The position numbers and the translations under genes were made by a program. Positions 43,516 to 51,943 of a stretch of 64,000 nucleotides of DNA are shown here, one piece after another. Under the pieces are notes generated by a model. That model did not search any database and was not told where the DNA came from. It was given only the letters and a program-made list of their open reading frames with translations. Position 1 is the first letter of the stretch; each line of letters starts with the position of its first letter. Source of the stretch: Streptomyces subrutilus (lineage in GTDB: Bacteria; Actinomycetota; Actinomycetes; Streptomycetales; Streptomycetaceae); the NCBI RefSeq assembly GCF_008704535.1, contig NZ_CP023701.1:3343501-3407500 (forward strand), in the 5' to 3' direction.

Positions 43516-44517
43516 TCAGCGCGTCTCGCGCAGCCAGCCCGCGACCTCGGTCGCCCAGTACGTCAGGATCGTGTCCGCGCCCGCCCGCTTGATGCCGAGC
43601 AGCGTCTCCAGGATCGCCCGCTCCCGCTCGATCCAGCCCTTCTCCGCCGCCGCCTCGATCATCGCGAACTCGCCGCTGATCTGGTACGCCGACACCGGCA
43701 CGTCCACCGCCTGCGACACCCGGTACAGGATGTCCAGGTAGGGCCCGGCCGGCTTGACCATCACCATGTCGGCGCCCTCCTCCAGGTCCAGCGCCAGCTC
43801 CCGCAGCGACTCCCGCGCGTTCGCCGGGTCCTGCTGGTACGTCTTGCGGTCGCCCCGGAGCGAGGACCCGACCGCCTCGCGGAAGGGACCGTAGAAGGCG
43901 GACGAGTACTTCGCCGTGTACGCGAGGATCGACACGTCCTCGTGCCCGGTCTCGTCGAGCGCGTCGCGGATCACGCCCACCTGGCCGTCCATCATCCCGC
44001 TCGGACCCACCATGTGGACGCCCGCGTCGGCCTGGACCTGCGCCATCTCCGCGTACCGCTCCAGCGTCGCGTCGTTGTCCACGCGCCCGTGCTCGTCCAG
44101 GACCCCGCAGTGCCCGTGGTCCGTGTACTCGTCCAGGCACAGGTCCGACATGATCACCAGGTCGTCGCCGACCTCGGCCCGCACGTCGCGGATCGCGAGC
44201 TGCAGGATGCCGTCCGGCTCGGTGCCCGCCGTCCCCCGCGCGTCCTTGTTCTCGTCCGCCGGAACCCCGAACAGCATGATCCCCGAGACCCCCGCCTCGA
44301 CCGCCTCCGCGGCCGCCTTCCGCAGCGTGTCCCGCGTGTGCTGCACCACGCCCGGCATCGCCGAGATCGCGATCGGCTCGCTGATGCCCTCGCGCACGAA
44401 CGCGGGCAGGATCAGGTCCGAGGGGTGCAGCCGGTTCTCCGCGACCATCCGCCGCATCGCGGGGGTGGTGCGCAGCCGGCGGGGCCGCGAACCGGGGAAG
44501 GTTCCGTACGCGCTCAT
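43516..44517 (-). CDS. hemB: Delta-aminolaevulinic acid dehydratase (porphobilinogen synthase)
   Basis: This 333-aa enzyme joins two aminolaevulinates into porphobilinogen. The Schiff-base lysines are in [14 protein letters not shown] near residue 203 and in [13 protein letters not shown] near 257. The metal-binding loop reads [15 protein letters not shown], with Asp where many zinc enzymes have a second Cys. The ATG at 44517 was chosen; the open frame continues upstream without a ribosome binding site. Haem genes hemD, hemC and hemA are 2-6 kb to the right. Confidence 0.94.
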   Translation of the reverse strand: MSAYGTFPGSRPRRLRTTPAMRRMVAENRLHPSDLILPAFVREGISEPIAISAMPGVVQHTRDTLRKAAAEAVEAGVSGIMLFGVPADENKDARGTAGTEPDGILQLAIRDVRAEVGDDLVIMSDLCLDEYTDHGHCGVLDEHGRVDNDATLERYAEMAQVQADAGVHMVGPSGMMDGQVGVIRDALDETGHEDVSILAYTAKYSSAFYGPFREAVGSSLRGDRKTYQQDPANARESLRELALDLEEGADMVMVKPAGPYLDILYRVSQAVDVPVSAYQISGEFAMIEAAAEKGWIERERAILETLLGIKRAGADTILTYWATEVAGWLRETR

Positions 44518-44632
44518 CTTCAGTCGCCTCTTCGAGCATCGAAAGCAGTCCGCTCCAGCGTAGAGCCGCCCCCGCCGTGACCCGCAACGCACCTCCCCCG
44601 CGCTCCCCGGCGCGCCCCTCACACCTCGCCCC

Positions 44633-44860
44633 TCACACCTCGAACTCGCACCACACCGTCTTGCCCGGCACCCTCGGCAGCACCCCCCACCGGTCCGCGA
44701 CCGCGTCCATCAGCACCAGCCCGCGCCCGCCCGGCGCCTGCGCGCCCCGGCGCCCGACCCGCGGCCGCCCGTCCCCGCTGTCGTGCACCTCGGCGCGCAC
44801 CACGTCCCCGAAGCGCAGCAGCCACACCCGGTAGCCCCGGCCCGGCGGGACCCCGTGCGA
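44633..44860 (-). pseudogene. 5'-truncated HATPase_c (RsbW-like) remnant
   Basis: Only the C-terminal half of a GHKL ATPase is left: HGVPPGRGYRVWLLRFGD, EVHDSGDGRPRV and the G-box [17 protein letters not shown], ending KTVWCEFEV. The family's N-terminal 60-70 residues, with the Glu/Asn N-box, are missing. The sequence is cut just at the conserved HG, where the control region of the neighbouring HTH gene begins. The open frame runs on to 44899 without homology. The intact counterpart is at 3508-4116. Confidence 0.65.
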
Positions 44861-44899
44861 TCGTCGCGATGCGTGACTAGCGTGGGGGAGACCGGCCAC

Positions 44900-44921
44900 C
44901 CGTACTCTCCGAGGAGTACGG
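44900..44921. promoter_or_regulatory. Inverted repeat upstream of the decayed HTH gene
   Basis: CCGTACTC and GAGTACGG, separated by 6 bp, form a perfect 8-bp inverted repeat 45 bp before the HTH start; a possible operator. Confidence 0.4.
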
Positions 44922-44966
44922 GTTGGTACGGCTATCTCTCATGCCCAGGTGGGGAGTTCACACGTC

Positions 44967-45783
44967 ATGCCACCAAGGAAGCGGGCCCGGCCCAACTCGA
45001 CGGCGATGAAGATGGTCGGCGAACAGGTCGCCACCGGACGCGTCGCCAAAGGAATGACCCAGCGCACCCTGGCCGAACAGGTCGTCGTCGACATCGAGAC
45101 GCTGGCCTCGATCGAGCAGGGCAGACGCGTCCTCATGCCCGACGTCGCCGAACGGATGGACCGCGTCCTCGGCCTCCCCGGCCTCCTCACGGTCGCCGCG
45201 AACCGGCTGCCGGAGGTCGACATGATCCCGGCCTGGGCGGAGGAGTACATGGAACGCGAGGCGGAGGCGCTCGCCCTGTCCTGGTACGACACGCTGACCG
45301 TCCCGGGGCTGCTCCAGACCAAGGGCTACGCGCGGGCCGTCCTCGGCTGCCGCGTCCCGTTCGTCGGCGAGGAGACTCCAGACCGCCCGCCGACTCCAGC
45401 GCCAGGAGATCCTGCACCGACCGGTCCCGCCCACCCTCAGCTTCGTGATCTGGGAACCGGCCCTGCGCGACCGGATCGGCGGCGACGCGGTCTACCGCGA
45501 ACAGCTCCGCCACCTGCGCACCTGCGCCGACCGGCCCACCATCTCCCTCCAGGTGCTCCCCCTCGGCATCACCGCCCACGCGGGCCTCGCTGGCCCGTTC
45601 ACCCTGCTGGAAACCCCCGAGTTCCAGCACCTCGCGTACTCCGAAACCCAGCGCGGCAGCTTCCTCGTACGCGACCCGAACGAGGTCAGCATCCTCTCCC
45701 AGAAATATGCGATGCTGCGGTCACAGGCCCTCAACTTCGCCGAGACGAAGGGCCTGTTGGACCGGCTGCTAGGAGAGGTATGA
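44967..45783 (+). pseudogene. Frameshifted XRE/DUF5753 (Scr1-type) regulator
   Basis: The N-terminal frame from ATG 44967 codes an XRE HTH (MVGEQVATGRVAKGMTQRTL, DIETLASIEQGRRVLMPDVA) and the start of DUF5753 (WAEEYMEREAEALALSWYDT). It matches the family up to GEET near 45377. Homology resumes in the +1 frame from about 45379 (QTARRLQRQEILHRPVPPTL) through VSLQ-like ISLQVLPLGITAHAGLAGPF to the TGA at 45781-45783. A few expected residues are missing at the junction, so a small deletion is likely. It overlaps the DUF397 start (ATGA). A sequencing error cannot be excluded. Confidence 0.75.
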
Positions 45784-46085
45784 GCACCCCACTGAAGTGG
45801 TTCAAGTCCAGCTACAGCAGCGACCAAGGCGGTCAGTGCCTGGAGATGGCGATCGACTGGCGCAAGTCCTCCTACAGCAGCGACGAGGGCGGTCAGTGCC
45901 TGGAGATGGCCGTGGCCTGGCAGAAGTCCACGTACAGCAGCGACGAGGGCGGTGCCTGCGTCGAGGTGGCCGCCTGCACCTGCGACGACACCGTGCACGT
46001 CCGCGACTCCAAGGTCACCGACGGCCCGACCCTCGCCCTCACCCCGGCCGCCTGGGCCGGACTCACCGGCTGGGTCCGCGCCTGA
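45780..46085 (+). CDS. DUF397 protein with triplicated core motif
   Basis: This 101-aa protein holds three consecutive copies of the DUF397 motif W-x-K-S-S-Y-S-S-D-x-G-G-x-C-x-E (units start at 45798, 45858 and 45918, 60-bp period). A single C-terminal half follows (VHVRDSKV, LALTPAAWAGL). Typical DUF397 proteins, including the one at 5126, have one copy in about 63 aa. It overlaps the frameshifted HTH gene by 4 bp. The reading frame is intact, so the protein could still be made. Confidence 0.88.
   Translation: MSTPLKWFKSSYSSDQGGQCLEMAIDWRKSSYSSDEGGQCLEMAVAWQKSTYSSDEGGACVEVAACTCDDTVHVRDSKVTDGPTLALTPAAWAGLTGWVRA
45798..45977 (+). repeat. Three 60-bp tandem units in the DUF397 gene
   Basis: Units at 45798-45857, 45858-45917 and 45918-45977 are close copies. 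The first two are nearly identical; the third diverges after ACVEV. The period keeps the frame. Confidence 0.85.
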
Positions 46086-46105
46086 CGCACGCCCTCGGGA
46101 ACGAC

Positions 46106-46142
46106 GGCGGGGCCCGGGCGCGTGCTGCGCCCGGGCCCCGCC
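46106..46142. terminator. Bidirectional terminator between DUF397 and hemD
   Basis: A perfect 16-bp GC stem (46106-46121 with 46127-46142) with loop GTGCT lies between two convergent stops at 46085 and 46162. Confidence 0.8.
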
Positions 46143-46161
46143 CGTACCGTTACGCCCTGCG

Positions 46162-47835
46162 TCAGGTCGTCCGGCGCCTGCGCGCGCCCGGCCGGCGCTC
46201 GCTCGGCCGGAACACCGTCTCGCCGGCCTCCTTGGCGGCCTCGCGGCGCGCGGCCCCGTACTCGGCCAGCGCCTCCGCCAGCTTCGACACCGACGGCTCC
46301 GGCGACAGCACGTCCACGCGCAGCCCGTGCTCCTCGGCCGTCTTCGCCGTGGCCGGGCCGATGCACGCGATGACGGTCACGTTGTGCGGCTTGCCCGCGA
46401 TCCCCACCAGGTTGCGGACGGTGGAGGACGAGGTGAACATGACCGCGTCGAACCCGCCCCCCTTGATCGCCTCGCGCGTGTCCGCGGGCGGCGGCGAGGC
46501 GCGGACGGTCCGGTAGGCGGTGACGTCGTCGACCTCCCACCCGAGCTCGATCAGCCCGGCGACCAGCGTCTCCGTCGCGATGTCGGCCCGCGGCAGGAAC
46601 ACGCGGTCGATCGGGTCGAAGACCGGGTCGTACGGCGGCCAGTCCTCCAGCAGCCCGGCCGCGGACTGCTCACCGCTCGGCACCAGGTCCGGCTTCACCC
46701 CGAACTCGACCAGCGAGGCCGCGGTCTGCTCGCCCACCGCGGCGACCTTGATCCCGGCGAACGCGCGCGCGTCGAGCCCGTACTCCTCGAACTTCTCCCG
46801 CACCGCCTTCACGGCGTTGACGGAGGTGAAGGCGATCCACTCGTAGCGGCCCGTCACCAGGCCCTTCACGGCCCGCTCCATCTGCTGCGGGGTCCGCGGC
46901 GGCTCCACCGCGATGGTCGGCACCTCGTGCGGCACCGCGCCGTACGAACGCAGCTGGTCGGAGAGCGACGCGGCCTGCTCCTTGGTGCGCGGCACGAGCA
47001 CCCGCCAGCCGAACAGCGGCTTCGACTCGAACCAGGCCAGCTCGTCGCGCCGCGCGGCGGCACTGTGCTCCCCGACCACGGCTATGACCGGCCGGGCGCC
47101 CTCGGGCGACGGCAGCACCTTGCCCTGCTTGAACACCTGGGCGATCGTGCCCAGCGTCGCGGACCAGGTCCGCTGGCGCGTGGTCGTACCCGCGACGGTC
47201 ACCGACAGCGGGGTGTCGGGCTTGCGCCCGGCGCTCACCAGCTCCGCGGCGGCCGCCGAGACCGTCTCCAGCGTCGCGGACACCACGACGGTCCCGTCGC
47301 TCGCGCCCGCGTCGCTCCAGCAGCGCGCCGACGCGCTGCGCGCGTCCACGAACCGCACGCCGTGGTCGTCGCCCAGCCTGTCCCGCAGCGGCACCCCGGC
47401 GTACGCCGGGACGCCCACCGCGGTGGGGATGCCCGGCACGACCTCGAAGGGGATGCCCTCGGAGGCGCAGACGAGCATCTCCTCGGCCGTGTTCCCGTCG
47501 AGCCCGGGGTCCCCGGTGACGGCACGCACGACCCGCCTGCCGGAGCGCGCGGCCTCCATGACAAGATTGGCCGCGTCCCGGATCACCGGGACACCGGCGG
47601 CTGCTGACTTCTCGTCAGCTACCGTCAGCTGCGGCGTGTCGACGTTGACGCGCGCATGGGTGCGCACGACGTCGAGCACATCGGGCTCCGCGATCAGCAC
47701 GTCCGCGGCCGCCAGCGCCTCGACGGCGCGCAGCGTGAGCAGACCCGGGTCGCCGGGGCCGGCACCGAGGAAGGTGACGTGTCCGTGGGCGGCGACCGCC
47801 GGAAAAGCGGAGGTGGTGGGACGTGTGGGGTTCAC
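46162..47835 (-). CDS. hemD: Uroporphyrinogen-III C-methyltransferase/synthase fusion
   Basis: This 557-aa two-domain protein has an N-terminal SUMT (residues about 15-260), with GAGPGDPGLLTLRAVEAL and VTGDPGLDGNTAEEM, and a C-terminal uroporphyrinogen-III synthase (about 275-530) with VLVPRTKEQA, FTSVNAVKAV, AVGEQTAASL and MFTSSSTVRNLV. It thus links haem and sirohaem/cobalamin branches. A basic tail ends it. Its GTG overlaps the hemC stop (GTGA). Confidence 0.93.
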   Translation of the reverse strand: MNPTRPTTSAFPAVAAHGHVTFLGAGPGDPGLLTLRAVEALAAADVLIAEPDVLDVVRTHARVNVDTPQLTVADEKSAAAGVPVIRDAANLVMEAARSGRRVVRAVTGDPGLDGNTAEEMLVCASEGIPFEVVPGIPTAVGVPAYAGVPLRDRLGDDHGVRFVDARSASARCWSDAGASDGTVVVSATLETVSAAAAELVSAGRKPDTPLSVTVAGTTTRQRTWSATLGTIAQVFKQGKVLPSPEGARPVIAVVGEHSAAARRDELAWFESKPLFGWRVLVPRTKEQAASLSDQLRSYGAVPHEVPTIAVEPPRTPQQMERAVKGLVTGRYEWIAFTSVNAVKAVREKFEEYGLDARAFAGIKVAAVGEQTAASLVEFGVKPDLVPSGEQSAAGLLEDWPPYDPVFDPIDRVFLPRADIATETLVAGLIELGWEVDDVTAYRTVRASPPPADTREAIKGGGFDAVMFTSSSTVRNLVGIAGKPHNVTVIACIGPATAKTAEEHGLRVDVLSPEPSVSKLAEALAEYGAARREAAKEAGETVFRPSERRPGARRRRTT

Positions 47836-48800
47836 AGCGCTCGCTCCCCCATCAGACCGGCCGCGCCCTTGGCCAGCATCTCGTCCGCGAGTTCGCGGCC
47901 GAGCGCCATGGCCTCGTCGTGCGACCGGGGCACGGGACCGGTGGTGGACAGCTGCACCAGCGTCGAGCCGTCGAGGGTGCCGACGACGCCGCGCAGGCGC
48001 ATTTCATTGACGGTCTGGCCGTCCGCCAGCAGGTCGGCGAACGCGCCCACGGGTGCGCTGCAGCCGGCCTCCAGGCGGGCGAGCAGAGAACGCTCGGCGG
48101 TCACGGCGGCCCGCGTGTACGGGTCGTCGAGCTCGCCGAGCGCGGCGATCAGGTCCGCGTCGGACGCGGGACACTCCACGGCCAGGGCTCCCTGGCCGGG
48201 AGCGGGCAGGATGGCGTCGACCGGCAGCAGCGCGGTCGCCTCGGCGGCGCGGCCTATCCGGTTCAGCCCGGCGGCCGCCAGGACGACCGCGTCGAGCTCG
48301 CCGCCGTGCACGAACCCGATCCGGGTGTCCACGTTGCCGCGGATCGGCACGGTCTCGATGCGCTTGCCCAGCGACAGCGCCAGGTGGTTCAGCTGGGCGG
48401 TGCGGCGCGGCGAACCGGTGCCGATGCGCGCGCCGTCGGGCAGCTGCTCGAAGGTCAGCCCGTCGCGCGCCACGAGCGCGTCGCGCGCGTCCTCGCGCTG
48501 CGGCATGGCCGCGATGACCAGGCCCTCGGCCGGGGCGGTCGGCAGGTCCTTCAGCGAGTGCACGGCGAAGTCGACCTCACCGCGCAGCAGCGCGTCGCGC
48601 AGCGCGGTGACGAAGACGCCGGTGCCGCCGATCTGCGCGAGGTGCTCGCGCGACACGTCTCCGTAGGTCGTGATCTCCACGAGCTCGACGGGCCGCCCGG
48701 TGACCGCGCGGACCGCGTCGGCGACGTGGCCCGACTGCGACATGGCCAGCTTGCTGCGCCGCGTACCGAGCCGCAGCGGCTGGTCGGGACGTGTGTTCAT
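47832..48800 (-). CDS. hemC: Porphobilinogen deaminase (hydroxymethylbilane synthase)
   Basis: This 322-aa enzyme polymerises four porphobilinogens. It has the N-terminal LRLGTRRSKLAMSQSGHVAD, VHSLKDLPTAP near residue 81 with the catalytic Asp, GTGSPRRTAQL, and the dipyrromethane-cofactor Cys in LEAGCSAPVGAFAD near residue 249. The ATG overlaps the hemA stop (ATGA), so the operon is translationally coupled. Confidence 0.95.
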   Translation of the reverse strand: MNTRPDQPLRLGTRRSKLAMSQSGHVADAVRAVTGRPVELVEITTYGDVSREHLAQIGGTGVFVTALRDALLRGEVDFAVHSLKDLPTAPAEGLVIAAMPQREDARDALVARDGLTFEQLPDGARIGTGSPRRTAQLNHLALSLGKRIETVPIRGNVDTRIGFVHGGELDAVVLAAAGLNRIGRAAEATALLPVDAILPAPGQGALAVECPASDADLIAALGELDDPYTRAAVTAERSLLARLEAGCSAPVGAFADLLADGQTVNEMRLRGVVGTLDGSTLVQLSTTGPVPRSHDEAMALGRELADEMLAKGAAGLMGERAL

Positions 48801-50470
48801 GATGCCCGTCCTGGGTCGTCGTCGTTCATCGGATCGGCCGCGTCTGCCCGGCTGACGGATGCCACCGTCTGAGGGTCGAGGTCGAAGAGTTCGCGCAGCG
48901 CCTCCGCGTACCCGGCGCCGCCGGGCTCGCTCGCGAGCTGCTTGACGCGCACGGTCGGCGCGTGGAGGAGCTTGTCGACGACGCGGCGCACGGTCTGGGT
49001 GACCTCGGCCCGCTGCCGCTCGTCGAGGTCGGGGACCCGCCCGTCGAACCGTGCCACTTCCATGGCCACGACCTCGGCCGCCATCGCGCGCAGGGCGACG
49101 ACGGTGGGCGTGATGTGCGCGGCCCGCTGGGCCGCGCCGAAGGCGGCCACCTCGTCCGCGACGATGCCGCGCACGGCGTCCACGTCGGCGGCCATCGGGG
49201 CGTCGGCGGAGGCCTCGGCCAGGGACTCGATGTCGACCAGCCGCACGCCCGGCACGCGGTGCACGGCGGCGTCGATGTCGCGGGGCATCGCCAGGTCGAG
49301 CAGGGCCAGCCGGACGGCCGACCCGTCGTCCAGCGCCCGCGCGCTGCGCCGGGGCTGCCGGTGCGCGGCGGCCTCGCCCTGGTCGGCCCAGGTGCCGTGC
49401 AGTTCGAGGGAGGTGGCGTCGACCCCGGTGAGCGCGGCCCGCCCCTCCCCGACCGGACAGCCGTCGGCCTCGGCCACCACGGCCAGCGTCCGCACGGCCC
49501 CGGCGTCCACGAGCCGCCCACCGTCCCGGGCGGCGGCGACGAGCCGCGCGATGACCTCGGCGGAGGGCAGGTCCAGCCCCGCCGGCGTGCGAGGCGCGGG
49601 CTCCGGGACGGAGCCCTGGGACACGGCGCCGCGCACGCCCACGGCGGCCAGCACGTCCTCGGCGGTCAGCACCAGCCCGGTGGCGCCCGTACAGGACACG
49701 ACCACGTCGACCCGGGCCAGCTCCGCGGCGACCCCCCGCATCGGCACGGCCGCAGCCCGCACCCCGGTGCCCGAGGCAACCAGAATCTCGGCGAGCCGCG
49801 CCGCCCGCTCCGCGGTCCGGTTGGCCACCACGATCTCGGCGACGCCGACCCGCGCCAGCGTCGCGGCCGCGAGCGAGGACATCGACCCGGCGCCGATCAC
49901 CAGCGCCCGCTTGCCGGCCGCCCACCGCTCCACCGGCAGTCCCGGCGGGGCCAGCTGCTCCAGCCCGAACGTCACCAGCGACTGGCCCGCCCGGTCGATC
50001 CCGGTCTCGGAGTGCGCCCGCTTGCCGACCCGCAACGCCTGCTGGAACAGGTCGTTGATCAGCCGGCCGGCCGTGTGCTGCTCCTGGCCCAGCGCCAGCG
50101 CGTCCTTGATCTGGCCGAGGATCTGGCCCTCGCCCACGACCATCGAGTCCAGCCCGCACGCCACCGAGAAGAGGTGGTGCACCGCCCGGTCCTCGTAGTG
50201 CACGTACAGATAGGGGGTGAGCTCCTCCAGCGCGACCCCGCTGTGCTGCGCGAGGAACGTGGAGAGCTCGGCGACACCGGCGTGGAACTTGTCCACGTCC
50301 GCGTACAGCTCGATCCGGTTGCAGGTGGCGAGCACCGTCGCCTCGGCCGCCGGTTCGGCGGCGAGGGTGTCGTGCAGCAGCTTGACCTTGGCGTCCACGG
50401 ACAGCGAGGCCCGCTCCAGGACGCTCACGGGCGCGCTGCGGTGGCTCAGCCCTACGACGAGCAGACTCAT
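48797..50470 (-). CDS. hemA: Glutamyl-tRNA reductase
   Basis: This 557-aa enzyme reduces Glu-tRNA to glutamate-1-semialdehyde, the substrate of hemL. The catalytic Cys50 is in LATCNRIELY, with VGEGQILGQIKDA, the NADPH motif VIGAGSMSSLAAATLARVG near residue 190, and a C-terminal dimerisation region. It is about 100 residues longer than most enzymes, because of an inserted stretch around residues 270-370 rich in Ala, Gly and Pro. The ATG overlaps the rex stop (ATGA). Confidence 0.93.
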   Translation of the reverse strand: MSLLVVGLSHRSAPVSVLERASLSVDAKVKLLHDTLAAEPAAEATVLATCNRIELYADVDKFHAGVAELSTFLAQHSGVALEELTPYLYVHYEDRAVHHLFSVACGLDSMVVGEGQILGQIKDALALGQEQHTAGRLINDLFQQALRVGKRAHSETGIDRAGQSLVTFGLEQLAPPGLPVERWAAGKRALVIGAGSMSSLAAATLARVGVAEIVVANRTAERAARLAEILVASGTGVRAAAVPMRGVAAELARVDVVVSCTGATGLVLTAEDVLAAVGVRGAVSQGSVPEPAPRTPAGLDLPSAEVIARLVAAARDGGRLVDAGAVRTLAVVAEADGCPVGEGRAALTGVDATSLELHGTWADQGEAAAHRQPRRSARALDDGSAVRLALLDLAMPRDIDAAVHRVPGVRLVDIESLAEASADAPMAADVDAVRGIVADEVAAFGAAQRAAHITPTVVALRAMAAEVVAMEVARFDGRVPDLDERQRAEVTQTVRRVVDKLLHAPTVRVKQLASEPGGAGYAEALRELFDLDPQTVASVSRADAADPMNDDDPGRAS

Positions 50471-51273
50471 GCCGGCATCACCGCCGGGACGTCGCCCTCG
50501 GGGTTGCCCTTGCGCGCGACGGCGGCGGCCCGGCCGGCCGGCGGCACCACGGCCGCGGCGGGGGCGGCGCCGCCCGCGGAGGAGGCGACGGCGGCAGCGG
50601 CGGCAGCGCCCTCGCCGGCCTTGCGCTGCTCGTGGAACGCGAGGATCTGGAGCTCGATCGAGAGGTCGACCTTGCGCACGTCGACGCCCTCGGGCACCGA
50701 CAGCACGGTCGGGGCGAAGTTCAGGATGGAGGTGACGCCGGCCGCGATCAGCCGCTCGCTGACCTGCTGGGCCGCACCGGCCGGGGTCGCGATGACGCCG
50801 ATCGAGACGCCGTTGTCCTCGATGATCTTCTCCAGCTCGTCCGTGTGCTGGACGGGCATGCCGGCGACCGGTTTGCCGGCCATGGCCGGGTCGGCGTCGA
50901 TCAGCGCGGCCACGCGGAAGCCGCGCGAGGCGAAACCGCCGTAGTTGGCCAGGGCGGCGCCCAGGTTGCCGATGCCGACGATGACGACCGGCCAGTCCTG
51001 GGTCAGGCCGAGCTCGCGGGAGATCTGGTAGACGAGGTACTCGACGTCGTAGCCGACGCCGCGCGTACCGTAGGACCCGAGGTACGAGAAGTCCTTGCGC
51101 AGCTTCGCCGAGTTGACCCCGGCGGCGGCCGCGAGCTCCTCGGAGGACACCGTGGGCACCGATCGCTCGGAGAGCGCGGTGAGGGCGCGCAAGTACAGCG
51201 GAAGCCGGGCGACAGTGGCCTCGGGAATACCTCGGCTGCGGGTCGCCGGTCGGTGAGTTCGGCCAGTTGCCAC
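50467..51273 (-). CDS. rex: Redox-sensing transcriptional repressor Rex
   Basis: This 268-aa repressor senses the NADH/NAD+ ratio. The N-terminal winged helix (ARLPLYLRALTALSERSVPT, AGVNSAKLRKDFSYLGSYGT) binds DNA, and a Rossmann fold with VGIGNLGAALANYGGF near residue 100 binds NAD(H). The Ala/Gly-rich C-terminal extension is about 45 residues. The GTG at 51273 has AGGAG four to five bases upstream. It heads the rex-hemA-hemC-hemD operon, and its own promoter carries a Rex operator. Confidence 0.95.
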   Translation of the reverse strand: MATGRTHRPATRSRGIPEATVARLPLYLRALTALSERSVPTVSSEELAAAAGVNSAKLRKDFSYLGSYGTRGVGYDVEYLVYQISRELGLTQDWPVVIVGIGNLGAALANYGGFASRGFRVAALIDADPAMAGKPVAGMPVQHTDELEKIIEDNGVSIGVIATPAGAAQQVSERLIAAGVTSILNFAPTVLSVPEGVDVRKVDLSIELQILAFHEQRKAGEGAAAAAAVASSAGGAAPAAAVVPPAGRAAAVARKGNPEGDVPAVMPA

Positions 51274-51338
51274 GATGCTCCTGCGGGATGAGCGGGGCTG
51301 CAGGCGGCCTCTTGTCCCAGGACCGCCCCGTCGACAGC

Positions 51339-51367
51339 AGGCTATGCCTTTGTGAACGCGTGCACAA
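51339..51367 (-). promoter_or_regulatory. rex promoter with Rex operator (ROP)
   Basis: On the minus strand TTGTGC (51362-51367), 17 bp, TAGCCT (51339-51344) is a good promoter. The ROP TTGTGCACGCGTTCACAA (51350-51367) covers the -35 and spacer, matching the established TTGTG-N8-CACAA operator. Confidence 0.82.
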
Positions 51368-51394
51368 AGATTGTGTCCGCTTTGTCCGAGCAAA

Positions 51395-51408
51395 GTGACC
51401 GGGGTCAC
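51395..51408. promoter_or_regulatory. Crp-like palindrome upstream of rex
   Basis: GTGACCGGGGTCAC is a perfect 14-bp palindrome fitting the Streptomyces Crp pattern GTG-N6-GNCAC, about 65 bp upstream of the predicted rex transcription start. BldD-type binding is another possibility. Confidence 0.5.
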
Positions 51409-51558
51409 GCACCCCCGGTACATATCGCCGGAACCGACTACACGCCGAACCCGTTCAAATACCGAAGGGGGCAAAGCGGTACACACTCCTCACAGATACG
51501 CTCCCGAGCCCCCATAAATCGCCCATGATGGTAACCGGGAAGAGGGCCGGAGCGGGAC

Positions 51559-51837
51559 TCAGCCCTCCAGCGCCCGGCGCAAGCGCTCGGCGTTCACCCT
51601 CCAGAAGGTGTGCTGTTCACCATCGATCAGGACCACCGGAATCTGCTCCCAGTGCCGCCGGTAGAGCTCCCCGTCCTGCGAGATGTCCTTCTCCTCCCAC
51701 CGCGCACCCGTCTCGGCGCACACCCTCCCGACCACCTCCCGGGCGTCCTCGCACAGGTGGCACCCCGGCTTCCCGATCAGCGTCACCGTCCGCTCGTCGG
51801 GACGCTTCTTCTCCTTGCGGCGCAACAAAGGGCTCAT
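51559..51837 (-). CDS. Glutaredoxin family protein
   Basis: This protein of about 92 aa has a glutaredoxin/thioredoxin-like fold with a CxxC motif in LIGKPGCHLCEDAREVV and the cis-Pro segment QIPVVLIDGEQH. It is a small redox protein, perhaps mycoredoxin-like. The ATG at 51837 was preferred to the longer frame. It lies upstream of rex, same strand, and is divergent from the HAD phosphatase. Confidence 0.87.
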   Translation of the reverse strand: MSPLLRRKEKKRPDERTVTLIGKPGCHLCEDAREVVGRVCAETGARWEEKDISQDGELYRRHWEQIPVVLIDGEQHTFWRVNAERLRRALEG

Positions 51838-51905
51838 GCCCCCATTCTCCCGCCCGCCCGCGGCACGGCCCCGCCCCGCAGAGTTCACGCCTCCGCATCC
51901 CATCG

Positions 51906-51923
51906 GTTCGGGAACTCCCGAAC
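51906..51923. promoter_or_regulatory. Perfect 8-2-8 palindrome between divergent genes
   Basis: GTTCGGGAACTCCCGAAC is a perfect inverted repeat between the glutaredoxin and HAD phosphatase genes. It is eight bases upstream of the HAD -10 (TATGCT, 51932-51937). Confidence 0.6.
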
Positions 51924-51943
51924 ACAGTGGCTATGCTCGCGTC

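Noticed and set aside
51395..51408. Reading GTGACCGGGGTCAC as a BldD box
   Set aside because: It fits the Crp pattern better, and Rex/haem control has a clearer physiological link; kept only as an alternative.
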